A DNA stretch of 64,000 nucleotides from Haloplasma contractile SSD-17B (GCF_000215935.2 NZ_AFNU02000002.1:310001-374000), one strand, 5' to 3'; positions 38,110 to 47,774 are shown, counted from the stretch's first letter. Numbers and translations: made by a program. The notes: generated from the letters alone by a model not told the origin.

Positions 38110-39174
38110 TTAAATAAATGAAAAATCATCTTTATCTTTTAATGCTAAAATGAATTGCTTTAATAGTTCTTTACTATTTTTTAAATCTTCTAAATCTATT
38201 ACCTCTACCGGAGAATGTGCATAACGTGATGGTATGGAAATTACTCCTGAAGGAACTCCGGCCTTTGCTTGATGTAATGACCCTGAATCGGTACCTATAC
38301 CAGTAAAGATTTCTAATTGGTAAGGAATATTGTGTTCTTTTGCAATTTTAATTAACTTATTTCTAACTGCAACACTTGCTATTAGGCTACTATCCATGAC
38401 CTTAATGCCAGGACCCTCACCTATAAATAATGTTTGATCCATCATCTCTTCAAATGTATCGCTTACTGCCGTTGTATCTACAGCAATAGCTACATCAGCA
38501 TTTAATTGTTGTCCCGCTACTTTTGCTCCACGAAGTCCAACTTCTTCTTGTGTAGAGAAAACGCCATACACTGTTCCAGATACTTCATTAAAGTTTATTT
38601 CTTCTAGCGTCTTTAATAAAACTGCACAACCAGCTCGATCATCAAAACCTTTTCCAATAACTCGATTTTTACCAAATACTTGATAGTCTGTTGCCCATGT
38701 TATAGGATCACCAACATTAATACCTAACTCTTTAACCTCTTCTTTACTACTAACACCAACATCAATATATAGACTTGAGTATTTCCTTATTTTAGATACA
38801 TCATCAAACTTTTTCATATGGGCTGAAATGGTTCCAATAACACCATATTGAATTCCCTTATTCGTTCTTATTTTTACTCTTTGTGCGAGTAGAACTCTGT
38901 CATCATGTCCACCTAAGTTCTCGAATCGGATGAGTCCATTTCCTTCAATTTTCTTAACTATAAATCCAACTTCATCCATATGAGCAGATACAACTAAACT
39001 CGGTCCTGGTTTTTTCCCTTCCTTCACTACTATTACATTCCCAATACCATCTACCCAATAATCATCTGCCAGGTCCTTAACTCGATCTACCAAATACCGA
39101 ACAACATCATGTTCAAAACCACTTGGACCAGATCGTTCAATTAATTCTTTTAACGTCTCTTCCAAATACCTCAT
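38110..39174 (-). CDS. M42-family metalloaminopeptidase (second copy)
   Basis: 354 residues. Metal and catalytic motifs: SAHMDEVGFIV, GKGFDDRAGCAVL, TQEEVGLRGA, AVDTTAV and the terminal AHSPVEV. It is clearly paralogous to the protein at 24422-25468 but diverged, so the two probably have different side-chain preferences. Start uncertain: the ATG at 39174 lies almost on top of its AGGGAG ribosome site, and a TTG three codons later is an alternative. Confidence 0.92.
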   Translation of the reverse strand: MRYLEETLKELIERSGPSGFEHDVVRYLVDRVKDLADDYWVDGIGNVIVVKEGKKPGPSLVVSAHMDEVGFIVKKIEGNGLIRFENLGGHDDRVLLAQRVKIRTNKGIQYGVIGTISAHMKKFDDVSKIRKYSSLYIDVGVSSKEEVKELGINVGDPITWATDYQVFGKNRVIGKGFDDRAGCAVLLKTLEEINFNEVSGTVYGVFSTQEEVGLRGAKVAGQQLNADVAIAVDTTAVSDTFEEMMDQTLFIGEGPGIKVMDSSLIASVAVRNKLIKIAKEHNIPYQLEIFTGIGTDSGSLHQAKAGVPSGVISIPSRYAHSPVEVIDLEDLKNSKELLKQFILALKDKDDFSFI

Positions 39175-39255
39175 CTCCCTATATAATATACTAATTTATA
39201 GTTTAAAAATAAGCGCAGAGCTCATAAAGTTACGTTGAATTCAGATATAGAAATC

Positions 39256-40305
39256 TTACGAAAGTTCAGAATACCTAGGACAGTCTCTACCATCTATAAG
39301 GTACTTACATCTTGGTTTACAATGGTAGCACTTATTTATAGGTAAACCATTAATTGCTTTATTTGTCCATTCAGGGTCCGCAAGAAGACCTCTCCCTACA
39401 GCCACTAAGTCTGTAAGATTATTCTCAAGTAAATATTCCGCTTGTTCTGGTTCTCTTATACCATTCACACAAGCTACAGGTATACTTACTACATCGTGAA
39501 TCACTGTCCCCATGTAAACAATTTTATTAAATGGAAAATCATCTGGAACTTCAATATCGTTTGCTCCGATACCAGCAGACACATTTAATACATCAACACC
39601 ACTTGCTTCAAGTTTCTTTGCAAAATATTTATCTTCCTCACTGCTTGGATCATTCACACCTAGTCGATAACAGATAATAAAATCATCTCCTACGGCATCT
39701 CTAACTTCCTTTACAATTTCTAATGATAATTGAATCCTTCTATCTAATGATCCACCATATAGATCAGTTCTTTTATTTACTTCTTTTGAAGTAAACTGAC
39801 TTAATAAGTATCCATGTGCACCGTGAATTTCAACACCATCTAGTCCTGCCTTTTTCGCTCTAATAGCAGCAGAAACAAAGTCTTTTTTTACTTGTTTAAT
39901 CATCTCAAGAGGCATCTCTAGACATTCTTTCTTCTCTAATTCTATCCGAGATGACGAGTAAACTGGATTCCCTATTGCAGCTTTACCTGCATGTACTAAT
40001 TGAACAATAACCACTGATTCCTCATCATGACAACGTTTAGCAATTCGCTCGAACTGAGGAATGTGTTCATCTTTCCAAAGTCCTACTTCTTCACGTACGA
40101 TCCTAGCTTCTTCTGATATTGCTGACGCTTCTACAATTATTAAACCTGTTCCTCCTTTTGCCCGCTTTCCATAGTGTTCAGCACGATCGATTGTTTCAAA
40201 TCCATCCGTATCTGCCCAGTTAAAACATACAAGAGGTGGCATTATAATTCTGTTCTTAATCGTATACTGATTGATTTTAATTGGTTGATTTATTAAATTC
40301 ATCAT
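39256..40305 (-). CDS. Old Yellow Enzyme-type NADH:flavin oxidoreductase
   Basis: 349 residues of the FMN TIM-barrel OYE family. Visible: N-terminal IKNRIIMPPLV, active-site segment VQLVHAGKA, substrate His/His in DGVEIHGAHGYLLSQF, FMN-phosphate region VAVGRGLLADPEW. Start set at the second Met in MSMMN because the AGGGAGA site is too close to the first. The C terminus carries C-x2-C-x3-C-x8-C (CYHCKPRC then DGRDC), reminiscent of the [4Fe-4S] loop that follows the barrel in 2,4-dienoyl-CoA reductase, but the flavodoxin-like domains of that enzyme are absent. Confidence 0.87.
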   Translation of the reverse strand: MMNLINQPIKINQYTIKNRIIMPPLVCFNWADTDGFETIDRAEHYGKRAKGGTGLIIVEASAISEEARIVREEVGLWKDEHIPQFERIAKRCHDEESVVIVQLVHAGKAAIGNPVYSSSRIELEKKECLEMPLEMIKQVKKDFVSAAIRAKKAGLDGVEIHGAHGYLLSQFTSKEVNKRTDLYGGSLDRRIQLSLEIVKEVRDAVGDDFIICYRLGVNDPSSEEDKYFAKKLEASGVDVLNVSAGIGANDIEVPDDFPFNKIVYMGTVIHDVVSIPVACVNGIREPEQAEYLLENNLTDLVAVGRGLLADPEWTNKAINGLPINKCYHCKPRCKYLIDGRDCPRYSELS

Positions 40306-40445
40306 ACTCATTCTCCCTTATAATTTTATTAAATCAATAGCTTTTAACCTTTTAACTCAAGAGCTATCTTCTATTCTCATATACTTAACATGATTATACC
40401 ATATTTTTCTAAATAGTTAATGCCATTATTAGGGCAAATATAAAT

Positions 40446-40472
40446 AGGAAAAGTCTCTGAGACCTTCCTTGT
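40446..40472 (-). terminator. Possible terminator after hypothetical gene
   Basis: On the minus strand, GGAAGGTCTC and GAGACTTTTCC pair imperfectly with G-U pairs, then TATTTATATTT. Confidence 0.5.
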
Positions 40473-40475
40473 CAT

Positions 40476-41081
40476 TTAGTAACACCTATTACTGTATATC
40501 CATTTAATAAATTCATCTACGACACCGTCAGGGTTTGCTATTCTATTTTGCTCTGCAATCAATCCATAGTATTCTAGTTCATGAATAAGAATGGGTATAT
40601 TATGATTAAATTGATTTTTAATTATATTGTTAACAAATAATTTTTGTACGACCCTCACTACAATATCGTACACAAAATGTTTAGTAATTTCTTTTTCTTC
40701 AGTTAATTCATCTAATTTATTAGCATATTGACAAGGGTCATCTATTTTTGGAAGATCAAAATATAATTTATTTTTAATTTCCCAATCTAATATAAGGACT
40801 TGTTCCATTTTAAACCCATACCTTAATTCTTCATTCTGTAAATGGAATGCATAATTCCATTTGGCTTCCTTTTCATCTGAAGCCTTATTTATTGATTCTT
40901 TATATTGAGTTAAAGTATTATAACCTAGTGTAATAGTAGGAAATCTAGGATCATCATTAAAATCATAAATGAATAAAGATATTACATAAATATCATCTAC
41001 TACGCCACTTTCCCATGATAGTATTACTGTTTTTATTTTATTATAAATATCATTAATTAAACGCTCTGCTGGTAAATTCAA
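40476..41081 (-). CDS. Conserved-looking hypothetical protein
   Basis: 201 residues, no membrane segment or signal peptide, acidic and aromatic. Contains DDPRFPTITLGYNT and AKWNYAFHLQNEEL, which have the look of the DUF4303-like/immunity-type proteins that appear beside polymorphic toxins, but no toxin gene is nearby and the match is not certain. Ribosome site AAAGGGGG about 12 bases before the ATG. Confidence 0.65.
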   Translation of the reverse strand: MNLPAERLINDIYNKIKTVILSWESGVVDDIYVISLFIYDFNDDPRFPTITLGYNTLTQYKESINKASDEKEAKWNYAFHLQNEELRYGFKMEQVLILDWEIKNKLYFDLPKIDDPCQYANKLDELTEEKEITKHFVYDIVVRVVQKLFVNNIIKNQFNHNIPILIHELEYYGLIAEQNRIANPDGVVDEFIKWIYSNRCY

Positions 41082-41450
41082 TTTTTAATACGCCCCCTTT
41101 AGATTAACCTAAATTGATTCTCTCTATAAGTACCCACCTAACAAAAAACTTCACAATAAACACTTACAGTACTATTATAGACCATAGATGTGATCAATTC
41201 TATAATAACTTAAATTCATTGCAGTCAGGCATATAATCTAGAGATGCCCTTGACATATTATGATATTAAGTGTGACCTCACAACATTATACGTATATATT
41301 TGTCATAATTGTCATATTTATTTTATTATACAATAGTATATTATTAGGAGAGTTATTTAAAAAGGGGTAGTTACAAGTGATTTTGCTTGTATGAATAACA
41401 AACTGAACTGATAGTTATGGTATTAACCATTTAACTATACTAATTTCAAG
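41082..41450. other. Intergenic between divergent genes
   Basis: About 370 bases with promoters for both sides presumably. No coding frame or structured RNA was recognised. Confidence 0.5.
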
Positions 41451-41469
41451 CTGAGGGAGGAATATTAAT

Positions 41470-41835
41470 ATGAAATTCTTAGGAAACTTATTATGGTTTT
41501 TGTTTGGAGGGGCAGTTTACTCGATCATTTGGTACCTCATAGGGATTCTGTATTGTATAACAATCATTGGGATTCCATTTGGTAAGCAAGCGTTCAAACT
41601 AGGTAAATTAACATTCACACCATTCGGTAAAAAGTTAGAGAAAACAAGTAGTGGAGCAGGAAGTACTATTGCGAATATCATATGGTTCATTTTTGGTGGT
41701 ATTGAGTTGGCAATCTTTTACTTCATTACAGCTATTTTATCTTACATTACAATCATAGGAATTCCGTTTGGAAAACAATACATGAAACTAGCTAAACTGT
41801 CAATAGCACCATTCGGTGTAAAGGTAACGAAGTAA
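41470..41835 (+). CDS. YccF domain membrane protein
   Basis: 121 residues behind GAGGGAGGAAT. Two copies of the YccF motif: GNLLWFLFGG with ITIIGIPFGKQAFKL, and NIIWFIFGG with ITIIGIPFGKQYMKL. Each is a hydrophobic helix pair followed by a positively charged amphipathic stretch (PFGKK / PFGVK). Inner-membrane protein of unknown function. Followed by a very long-stemmed terminator. Confidence 0.9.
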   Translation: MKFLGNLLWFLFGGAVYSIIWYLIGILYCITIIGIPFGKQAFKLGKLTFTPFGKKLEKTSSGAGSTIANIIWFIFGGIELAIFYFITAILSYITIIGIPFGKQYMKLAKLSIAPFGVKVTK

Positions 41836-41844
41836 CTTAAATTA

Positions 41845-41895
41845 AATAGAATTAGGTCGTTAAACAGTATCCTGTTTAGCGACCTAATTCTATTT
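41845..41895 (+). terminator. Terminator after yccF-like gene
   Basis: Arms of about 20 bases (AGAATTAGGTCGTTAAACAG and complement) with one mismatch and a 4-base loop, then TTTC. Confidence 0.9.
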
Positions 41896-42043
41896 CTTTA
41901 TATACACGCAGTTATATAATCTAAATCTTTTTAAAATTACTATTAGCAATCATTTTATTCTAAAGACTCAGTGCTATCTTAATTATAAAATAACTGTAAC
42001 GAACATTCATCATTATATAGTTAGATAACTAGAATCTTTGAAA

Positions 42044-42073
42044 ATACAAAAAACCGACAGTAATAACCGGTTC
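42044..42073 (-). terminator. Terminator after tRNA-Cys
   Basis: On the minus strand, AACCGG-TTATTACTGT-CGGTT is followed by TTTTTG. Confidence 0.7.
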
Positions 42074-42076
42074 TAA

Positions 42077-42150
42077 TGGAGGTGCCAATCGGATTTGAAC
42101 CGATGCTCAGGGAGTTGCAGTCCCATGCCTTACCACTTGGCTATGGCACC
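42077..42150 (-). tRNA. tRNA-Cys (anticodon GCA)
   Basis: 74 bases on the minus strand. Acceptor arms GGTGCCA / TGGCACC, discriminator T and encoded CCA end. D-arm AGCCAAGTGGTAAGGCA, anticodon loop CTGCAAC (GCA), T-loop GGTTCAAATCC. Single tRNA gene with its own terminator. Confidence 0.97.
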
Positions 42151-42214
42151 ATTCACTTTATAATATGCTTCTATTTATTTTGTGTTAATTTTATATTATT
42201 ATTTGTACTCTTAT

Positions 42215-42385
42215 CTAATTATTGATTCTTTTAATCATTATTTCTAACTCTAGAACACTATTAATAATTATTACATCATGAACGACACTGAGGTCATAAT
42301 CGCAACTTAAATGATTCTCTAATTCTATTGCTAAAAGATCAAATGCAAACATTGAGTATTCAGTTTCAGGATAAGATTGCTTCAT
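42215..42385 (-). CDS. Small ORF, weak acyl-carrier-protein resemblance
   Basis: 56 codons from the ATG at 42385. The peptide (YSMFAFDLLAIELENHLSCD then a helical LELEIMIKRIN end) follows the helix pattern of an ACP from helix II on, but the phosphopantetheine Ser of DSL is not there and there is no ribosome site. Could be a decayed gene or chance. The rest of the gap 42386-42640 shows nothing. Confidence 0.25.
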   Translation of the reverse strand: MKQSYPETEYSMFAFDLLAIELENHLSCDYDLSVVHDVIIINSVLELEIMIKRINN

Positions 42386-42647
42386 GCTTCAGTAAAAATA
42401 TTATTAACTGATAATTAGCTTTACATGGGTTTCCTTGCTAAATATTTTATATACAATATATGATGATCTTATTCACAAATAGATGACTCTCTTCTTAATT
42501 CCATTAGCCTGATAGAATCTAATTATAATTATCTCTTTTTTAATTAGGGGTACCTCTACGATTTATTAAATCATACGAGTTTAATCAATAAATCTTTAGT
42601 TTATTACTATTACATTCTTAGTCATATGATTCCCTTGATTTTATAGC

Positions 42648-43613
42648 TTATATTTCCTGCAGTGTTTTCCCCATAATATTCCATCCATATATTCCGTCTA
42701 CTTTTACAGCCCTTTTATGATTATGAAATTCAAAATCTAGTGTGATCGGAAATGATTGAATCTCAAACTGATCATTTCCGAGATGTATCAGTTTCATATT
42801 TTCCCACCAGAATACCCTACAATATAACTGTCCATCTACCTCTTTAATCTCAATTTCATGTTGATGCCCATCAATCTTTACACCGTATGTTCCACAATAT
42901 TTCTTTGGGTTATCAACAGGGGTTTCTTTTGAATCCTGACGGAACTTAATTCCTAAATATGATGTTATTTTTTTCATATGTTGATCCCACAAATGGTCTG
43001 ACGTATCAACTTGTATTTTATATCCTTGAAAACGGTCAGACATTGAACGGGCAATGTCTTGATAGTCTTCTTCCATCTTAAAGATACTGTCATCACCTTC
43101 ATAGCTATGTTTTGAGAAATAACCCTTCATATCTGGTTTAAGTATTATATTCTTCCATCTTTGACCTCTTATTTTAAACGCCTCTTCAAATGATGCTTTT
43201 ACATTCGGTCTATATAAATGAATAATCGTTGGTTTTACGGGTTTCAGAATTTCCATTACTCGGTCATAGTAATGAGTGATTTTATTAATTGGATAGTTAC
43301 AATCAAAGAAATAACGGATGATACTTTGGTATAAACATCCTTCTATTATATAGACATCTTCAGATAGCATAACCTCGTAAACTAATTTTTCCCATCTCTT
43401 ATACATTTCCTCAACATTGAGGTCCATATCCGCCTCAGAGTAAGTACTCCCTATACTAAATTCTCCATCACGAATTGGATGATTCGCTATTTCTTCATGA
43501 AGCCACTTATGTTTAATCTTATTATTCTGATATTGTTTTGCTAAATTTTTACTTGTAGTCGACTTTCCTACTCCACTCATCCCAACTACAAACACTAACT
43601 TTGAGTCTCTCAT
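42648..43613 (-). CDS. P-loop kinase-like NTPase with extra C-terminal domain
   Basis: 321 residues. Walker A GMSGVGKST at residues 11-19; a second strand-end Asp/Glu in VYIIEGCLYQ; helical lid region rich in Arg (RGQRW). This is the adenylate kinase/thymidylate kinase-like small-molecule kinase fold to about residue 225. The last ~95 residues form a beta-rich domain (YCGTYGVKIDGHQHEIEI) like the C-terminal beta domain seen in some peptidase and kinase-like hypothetical proteins. Substrate unknown. Confidence 0.72.
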   Translation of the reverse strand: MRDSKLVFVVGMSGVGKSTTSKNLAKQYQNNKIKHKWLHEEIANHPIRDGEFSIGSTYSEADMDLNVEEMYKRWEKLVYEVMLSEDVYIIEGCLYQSIIRYFFDCNYPINKITHYYDRVMEILKPVKPTIIHLYRPNVKASFEEAFKIRGQRWKNIILKPDMKGYFSKHSYEGDDSIFKMEEDYQDIARSMSDRFQGYKIQVDTSDHLWDQHMKKITSYLGIKFRQDSKETPVDNPKKYCGTYGVKIDGHQHEIEIKEVDGQLYCRVFWWENMKLIHLGNDQFEIQSFPITLDFEFHNHKRAVKVDGIYGWNIMGKTLQEI

Positions 43614-43681
43614 TATACTCTCCCCCTAGCTCTTAAAAAATAATAAAAATGATAAAGATATTTAAACACATGATTCTAGTT

Positions 43682-44050
43682 TTAATTAATTCTTTTTTTA
43701 ATAAATAAGTAATATAAAATCAAGAGTTGAAACAATAAGAATACTCCAAACATGACAATAAATATAAAATCATTTGTTTGCAAATAATATCCTGCACTAT
43801 TTACTAATGTATAACAAAGCATACCACTTGTAAATAAATATAGGTTATCAGACCAATTGGTTCTTTTTAATAACCCAACCCCTGAAGTAATCAACAAAAT
43901 TGCTGTTATCGATTCGATTAGTATGTGCATTATTATTTCTTTAGGAATCGTTTCTAATTCCGGTATTTGCCCCGTGACCAAAAACATAATCCACATACTT
44001 AACATACAAGTGCCGATAATCATTGAAAAAATTGAAGCTACTTTTCTCAT
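43682..44050 (-). CDS. Four-helix membrane protein, unknown
   Basis: 122 residues from the ATG at 44050, preceded by an excellent GGAGGG site; the longer frame to 44089 has none. Four hydrophobic segments, at ~7-27, 38-58, 67-88 and 93-115. The Lys-rich C terminus (KKRIN) suggests a cytoplasmic end. No family recognised. Confidence 0.75.
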   Translation of the reverse strand: MRKVASIFSMIIGTCMLSMWIMFLVTGQIPELETIPKEIIMHILIESITAILLITSGVGLLKRTNWSDNLYLFTSGMLCYTLVNSAGYYLQTNDFIFIVMFGVFLLFQLLILYYLFIKKRIN

Positions 44051-44209
44051 AATAAACCCTCCTATTAATAAACAACGTATTTTTACCATAGCTAATTTAA
44101 GAATAATTACGGTGAGGATGATCTATGCTAAATTTATATTATCACACTCACTTTTAGAATTCCATGTACCATTTAATTATTTAATTGTTATGGTCTTTAG
44201 TAAAAGTAT

Positions 44210-44746
44210 TTAACCACTCTTCGGAAGAGTAGAACGTACATATTTATAAAAAGTTTCTTTATTTTTAATGAATCTTTCTTTTAATGTAGTTACAAAAAGG
44301 TCTTCAGATATAAACTGTTCAAATATGTTTAATGGAATCCATTTATAGTCTACCGTTTCTCCTTCTTGAAGAATAATTGTCTGGTCTTGCATATTTATAA
44401 ATGTCAAAAAACCTCTATATAAGCGATCATCGCTAGTATCTTTGTAAAATAATTGCAAGTCATTCTCTTCGACCATGATTCCTGTTTCTTCTTTAAGTTC
44501 TCTTATGGCACCTTGATATATTGTTTCTCCTTTTAATACTGAACCACCCGATGTTTCCCAGTGAAGGGGAAAAGTTTTCATGGGATGTCTTTTTGTTACT
44601 AATAGTTCACCTTTTTCATTTATTGTAAAAATATCCACAACCAAGTGGTATAATCCTTCTTTATGTTTTTGTCCCCTAATCAGATCAATATCTAACTTAT
44701 TTTCATTGATATCATAAGCATCGAATAACTCTACTTTATTAGACAT
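44210..44746 (-). CDS. NUDIX hydrolase
   Basis: 178 residues. Complete Nudix box at residues 68-90 (G68, E74, R82-E83, E86-E87, G89). The N-terminal LFDAYDINENKL and 'RGQKHKEGLYHLVV' form the typical start of the isopentenyl-diphosphate-isomerase-like/YfcD-type Nudix enzymes. Hydrolyses a nucleoside diphosphate linked to another moiety, substrate unknown. Confidence 0.9.
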   Translation of the reverse strand: MSNKVELFDAYDINENKLDIDLIRGQKHKEGLYHLVVDIFTINEKGELLVTKRHPMKTFPLHWETSGGSVLKGETIYQGAIRELKEETGIMVEENDLQLFYKDTSDDRLYRGFLTFINMQDQTIILQEGETVDYKWIPLNIFEQFISEDLFVTTLKERFIKNKETFYKYVRSTLPKSG

Positions 44747-44887
44747 TCATTTCACCCCTTATTTTATAGTATGGTAGGACAGTCTTCTCCCCTAATCCTA
44801 TCCACTTTTTATTTCAATATAATTACACTAAATCTAAATTATCTTAGTTTATATCGAATATATGTTAAACATATCAACTGCGAAAAG

Positions 44888-45655
44888 TTATATCGTTTCA
44901 GATATTTCTTTCTCTAATACATCAGCGAAACTTTGAATATAAGGACCCAGAGTACCTAACCAATTCGTAACTTCTTTGTCTTCTTTATATTTATTAGGGT
45001 CTTGGCGAATACTTATGACTTTCTCTATCACTTCTGGATTTGGGACTAAATTATGATCTAATGCCCACTTTCCACCCATAGTTTTAGCAATAATTTTACC
45101 TGTCCTAAGTGTATAGATACATCTTGCAATATTTAAAAACCAACCTGCAGAATAAAGGCTTCTACCTGTTGACCCTGCACATCTCCTAATTGTTTGATAA
45201 TGATCTATAACTGCTTTTAAAATACTTTCTTTAGATGGATAGTTGAATTGGTTTCTAACTTCATTCCCATATAATAGGAACCCATCTTCAATGAGTTCTA
45301 TTCTAGAAAAAGAATCGAAAGTAAATTGATTCGTGATCCTTTGACCGCTTGTCCCCCAATAAACAACAGTGCTAGGCCTATTATTAATAAATTCATTAAT
45401 TGCTAACATGCCACCTTCAAATGAACGAAAGTATACATTATTAGTATATTTTTTTAAAAGTTCTTGTCTCAGATTTAGTAACTTACTAGCTTCTGTATCT
45501 GAAATTTTCGATTTAGTTAAACATAATAGATCTATATCACTCCAGCCTAGTTTAAAGTCATCGAGCACTACTGAACCAAAAAGATAAATTGAAGGATTGT
45601 TATTTTTCAGAATACTTACTATATTATTTTTCATTATTTCAATAGACTGTTTCAT
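44888..45655 (-). CDS. Aminoglycoside nucleotidyltransferase-like protein
   Basis: 255 residues. N-terminal nucleotidyltransferase fold with YLFGSVVLDD (G27, S28) and the metal-binding SDIDLL (D40, D42). A C-terminal helical DUF4111-type domain has a substrate-site-like GRSLYSAGWFLNIAR segment. Architecture is that of ANT(3'')/ANT(9) enzymes that adenylylate streptomycin/spectinomycin, but chromosomal relatives may have other roles. AAAAGGGG ribosome site. Confidence 0.82.
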   Translation of the reverse strand: MKQSIEIMKNNIVSILKNNNPSIYLFGSVVLDDFKLGWSDIDLLCLTKSKISDTEASKLLNLRQELLKKYTNNVYFRSFEGGMLAINEFINNRPSTVVYWGTSGQRITNQFTFDSFSRIELIEDGFLLYGNEVRNQFNYPSKESILKAVIDHYQTIRRCAGSTGRSLYSAGWFLNIARCIYTLRTGKIIAKTMGGKWALDHNLVPNPEVIEKVISIRQDPNKYKEDKEVTNWLGTLGPYIQSFADVLEKEISETI

Positions 45656-45700
45656 TTAGATACCCCTTTTATATAAGGATAGTCGTTTCTTATATCTACA

Positions 45701-46543
45701 TTAACATTTCTTATTTAACTGTATTTCTTCGAGCAACTGATGTTTTAACTTTTTATAGAACGAGTTATTAAGTTTACTTTTTTTATGCGTCATTTTAGAA
45801 AGAATGATAGCGGAAGTTATGCACTGATGCACACACTTAAAGCAAAATTCGCAATTTTGTATTTCCCATATCCGAGAATTGTTTTCTTGTCGCCAACAGT
45901 CTCTTATGCATGCATTAATACATTTATTACATCCAATACATTGATCCTCAATTATTGTAAGTTTGTGCTTATACTTCTGCCCTAGTTTTTTATTTGGGTA
46001 ATTTAATATAGTGTATAACTTAAACCTAGGTTTATAAGAACTAGTCTTGTTTTTATTCATTATTAGATTGCGTATCAGTTCCTCATCATTTTTAACTTTT
46101 TTTGAGACATTTTTGCCATACTTAAACATAAACTTCAATGGCGGAAAAAGTAAAACACCATCCGTTGCCGGAGCCTTATACGCATTACTCCCACAAACAT
46201 CTATATTTTTTTCTTTGCATAATTTAATAAAGATTCGTTCTGTATTCCCAGAAAATAAACCATATGTCGTGAAAATAAATGCATTCTTTACTTTTGTAAA
46301 CTTTGGTAAATTACCTATAAAATCCATTATTGATTGACTTGGTTCGCAGTGATACGTAGGAAAGCCTATAATTAATAAATCATATTCTATTAATTTATCA
46401 TAATTGTAGACCAGATTTATAGCGTTTAACTCACATATAAATTCTTTACTAAGTGTTTCATAAAATACCTCTGCAATCGTCTTAGTACTACCAGCACCAG
46501 AGTGATATAAAATAATCACTTTAGATTTACGATTTAAATTCAA
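45701..46543 (-). CDS. EFR1-family flavodoxin-ferredoxin fusion
   Basis: 280 residues, TTG start behind AAGGGGAG. The N-terminal flavodoxin-like domain (~1-150) has the FMN-phosphate loop as HSGAGSTKTIAE. A C-terminal two-cluster ferredoxin (~200-250) follows: CIGCNKCINAC and CEFCFKCVHQC. EFR1 ferredoxins are cytoplasmic electron carriers of anaerobic Firmicutes and Archaea, partner unknown. The Lys-rich tail after the clusters could make it membrane-surface-associated. Lies 45 bases upstream of the nucleotidyltransferase-like gene. Confidence 0.87.
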   Translation of the reverse strand: MNLNRKSKVIILYHSGAGSTKTIAEVFYETLSKEFICELNAINLVYNYDKLIEYDLLIIGFPTYHCEPSQSIMDFIGNLPKFTKVKNAFIFTTYGLFSGNTERIFIKLCKEKNIDVCGSNAYKAPATDGVLLFPPLKFMFKYGKNVSKKVKNDEELIRNLIMNKNKTSSYKPRFKLYTILNYPNKKLGQKYKHKLTIIEDQCIGCNKCINACIRDCWRQENNSRIWEIQNCEFCFKCVHQCITSAIILSKMTHKKSKLNNSFYKKLKHQLLEEIQLNKKC

Positions 46544-46634
46544 ATTTAAACTCCCCTTTTTATAGAAACCCTACTTTACACAAATTTTAAAATTGTGAAA
46601 AACTCTTAAAAATATATTTCAAATAAATGTTTAA

Positions 46635-46757
46635 CTAATAAACTTTATTAATTGATTTACTAGCCCACCATAGTCTAAATGTAATAACTAACTTGATATA
46701 ACCCACTATATCGTTAACTCCTCTCCGACTTTTTTTCACTTGTCTATAGCCGTATAT
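46635..46757 (-). mobile_element. Remnant of IS3-type transposase (OrfB)
   Basis: A 40-codon open stretch on the minus strand beginning IYGYRQV and continuing with RRGVNDIVGYIKLVI. This follows the IS3 OrfB helix-turn-helix consensus (YGYRRV, Gly-Val-Asn, then a recognition helix). No start codon, no other transposase part and no terminal repeats were seen, so only a fossil. The rest of the gap 46544-46960 is featureless apart from an AT-rich promoter region. Confidence 0.3.
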
Positions 46758-46978
46758 CTACTTATTGTATTTCCATAAATATCCAATATACTTATTATAT
46801 CATCTATATTCATGCTTGTGTAGATGTATTATTCATTGTATTGTTTAAGTTTTATGTTGTTTCCTTTTCGTAAGTAATAGATTATAATATCATCTTGTTT
46901 TTTGATATAATCCTATACCTTATTATTTAGATTTATGTTAAAATAATAGTAAATTACCAATCTTTAGGAGGGTTTATT

Positions 46979-47422
46979 ATGAAAAAAGAAATTCAATTTA
47001 CACTAGATTCCCCTGATTCTAATGTCTATGAAAAAATAATAACGTTTTGGGAAGAAAGAGGGTTTACCTTCACAGAAAAGAACAAAAATTATTTGATAGG
47101 AAATCGTGGAAATATCATACATAATCTGTATACTTTTAAGATGCAAAAGTTAGATACAAAAGTATCAATTAAGATCTCCAATAATGAAATAAATACTACT
47201 TTAGACATTAATACAATGTTTCAAATGATCACGGCTGCAAATAAACGATATTGGGAGTTAGAATTACAAACGTATAAGAGTGCTATTTTAAATAATGATT
47301 ATAGAGAAGACGACTGGATTGATTTTAAACAACAACAAAACAAAAGCAATATTGGATGGACACTTTTATTTGCCTTCATAGGGTTCATATCTGGGTTAAT
47401 CTTCATTTTTCTATTCTTATAG
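46979..47422 (+). CDS. Tail-anchored hypothetical protein
   Basis: 147 residues behind TAGGAGGG. A soluble ~120-residue N-terminal domain of alternating strands and helices (IQFTLDSPDSNVYEKIITFW) is followed by a polar linker and a single C-terminal membrane helix (~126-147), giving tail-anchor topology. No family recognised. Ends before a clear terminator. Confidence 0.72.
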   Translation: MKKEIQFTLDSPDSNVYEKIITFWEERGFTFTEKNKNYLIGNRGNIIHNLYTFKMQKLDTKVSIKISNNEINTTLDINTMFQMITAANKRYWELELQTYKSAILNNDYREDDWIDFKQQQNKSNIGWTLLFAFIGFISGLIFIFLFL

Positions 47423-47512
47423 TTCTAACTATTAAAAAACCATTTTTCAAACATACCGTTCAATAAAATTGAAAAATTTATTTTATTTCAATAACAAGAG
47501 AAACACATACTT

Positions 47513-47549
47513 AAACACACCCTCACTTCACACACAGGGTGTGTTTTTA
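47513..47549 (+). terminator. Terminator after tail-anchored protein gene
   Basis: AACACACCCT and AGGGTGTGTT arms, followed by TTTAC. Confidence 0.88.
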
Positions 47550-47774
47550 CTTTAATGATATTTTATTATCTTATCAATACTACGCAATTTTAAAGTTATT
47601 ACAGTTAATATGATCTATTCCTTATTATAATAAACATATTAATTCGTCTTTTTAATGATCATAATCGTAATATATCAGGAGTCTATTTAAAGAAAACATA
47701 AAAACCTTATTTTAAGGTGTTTCAATCTTTATGTTAGTAGGTAAACTATTATACATTTTTGCTATGGCATAACT

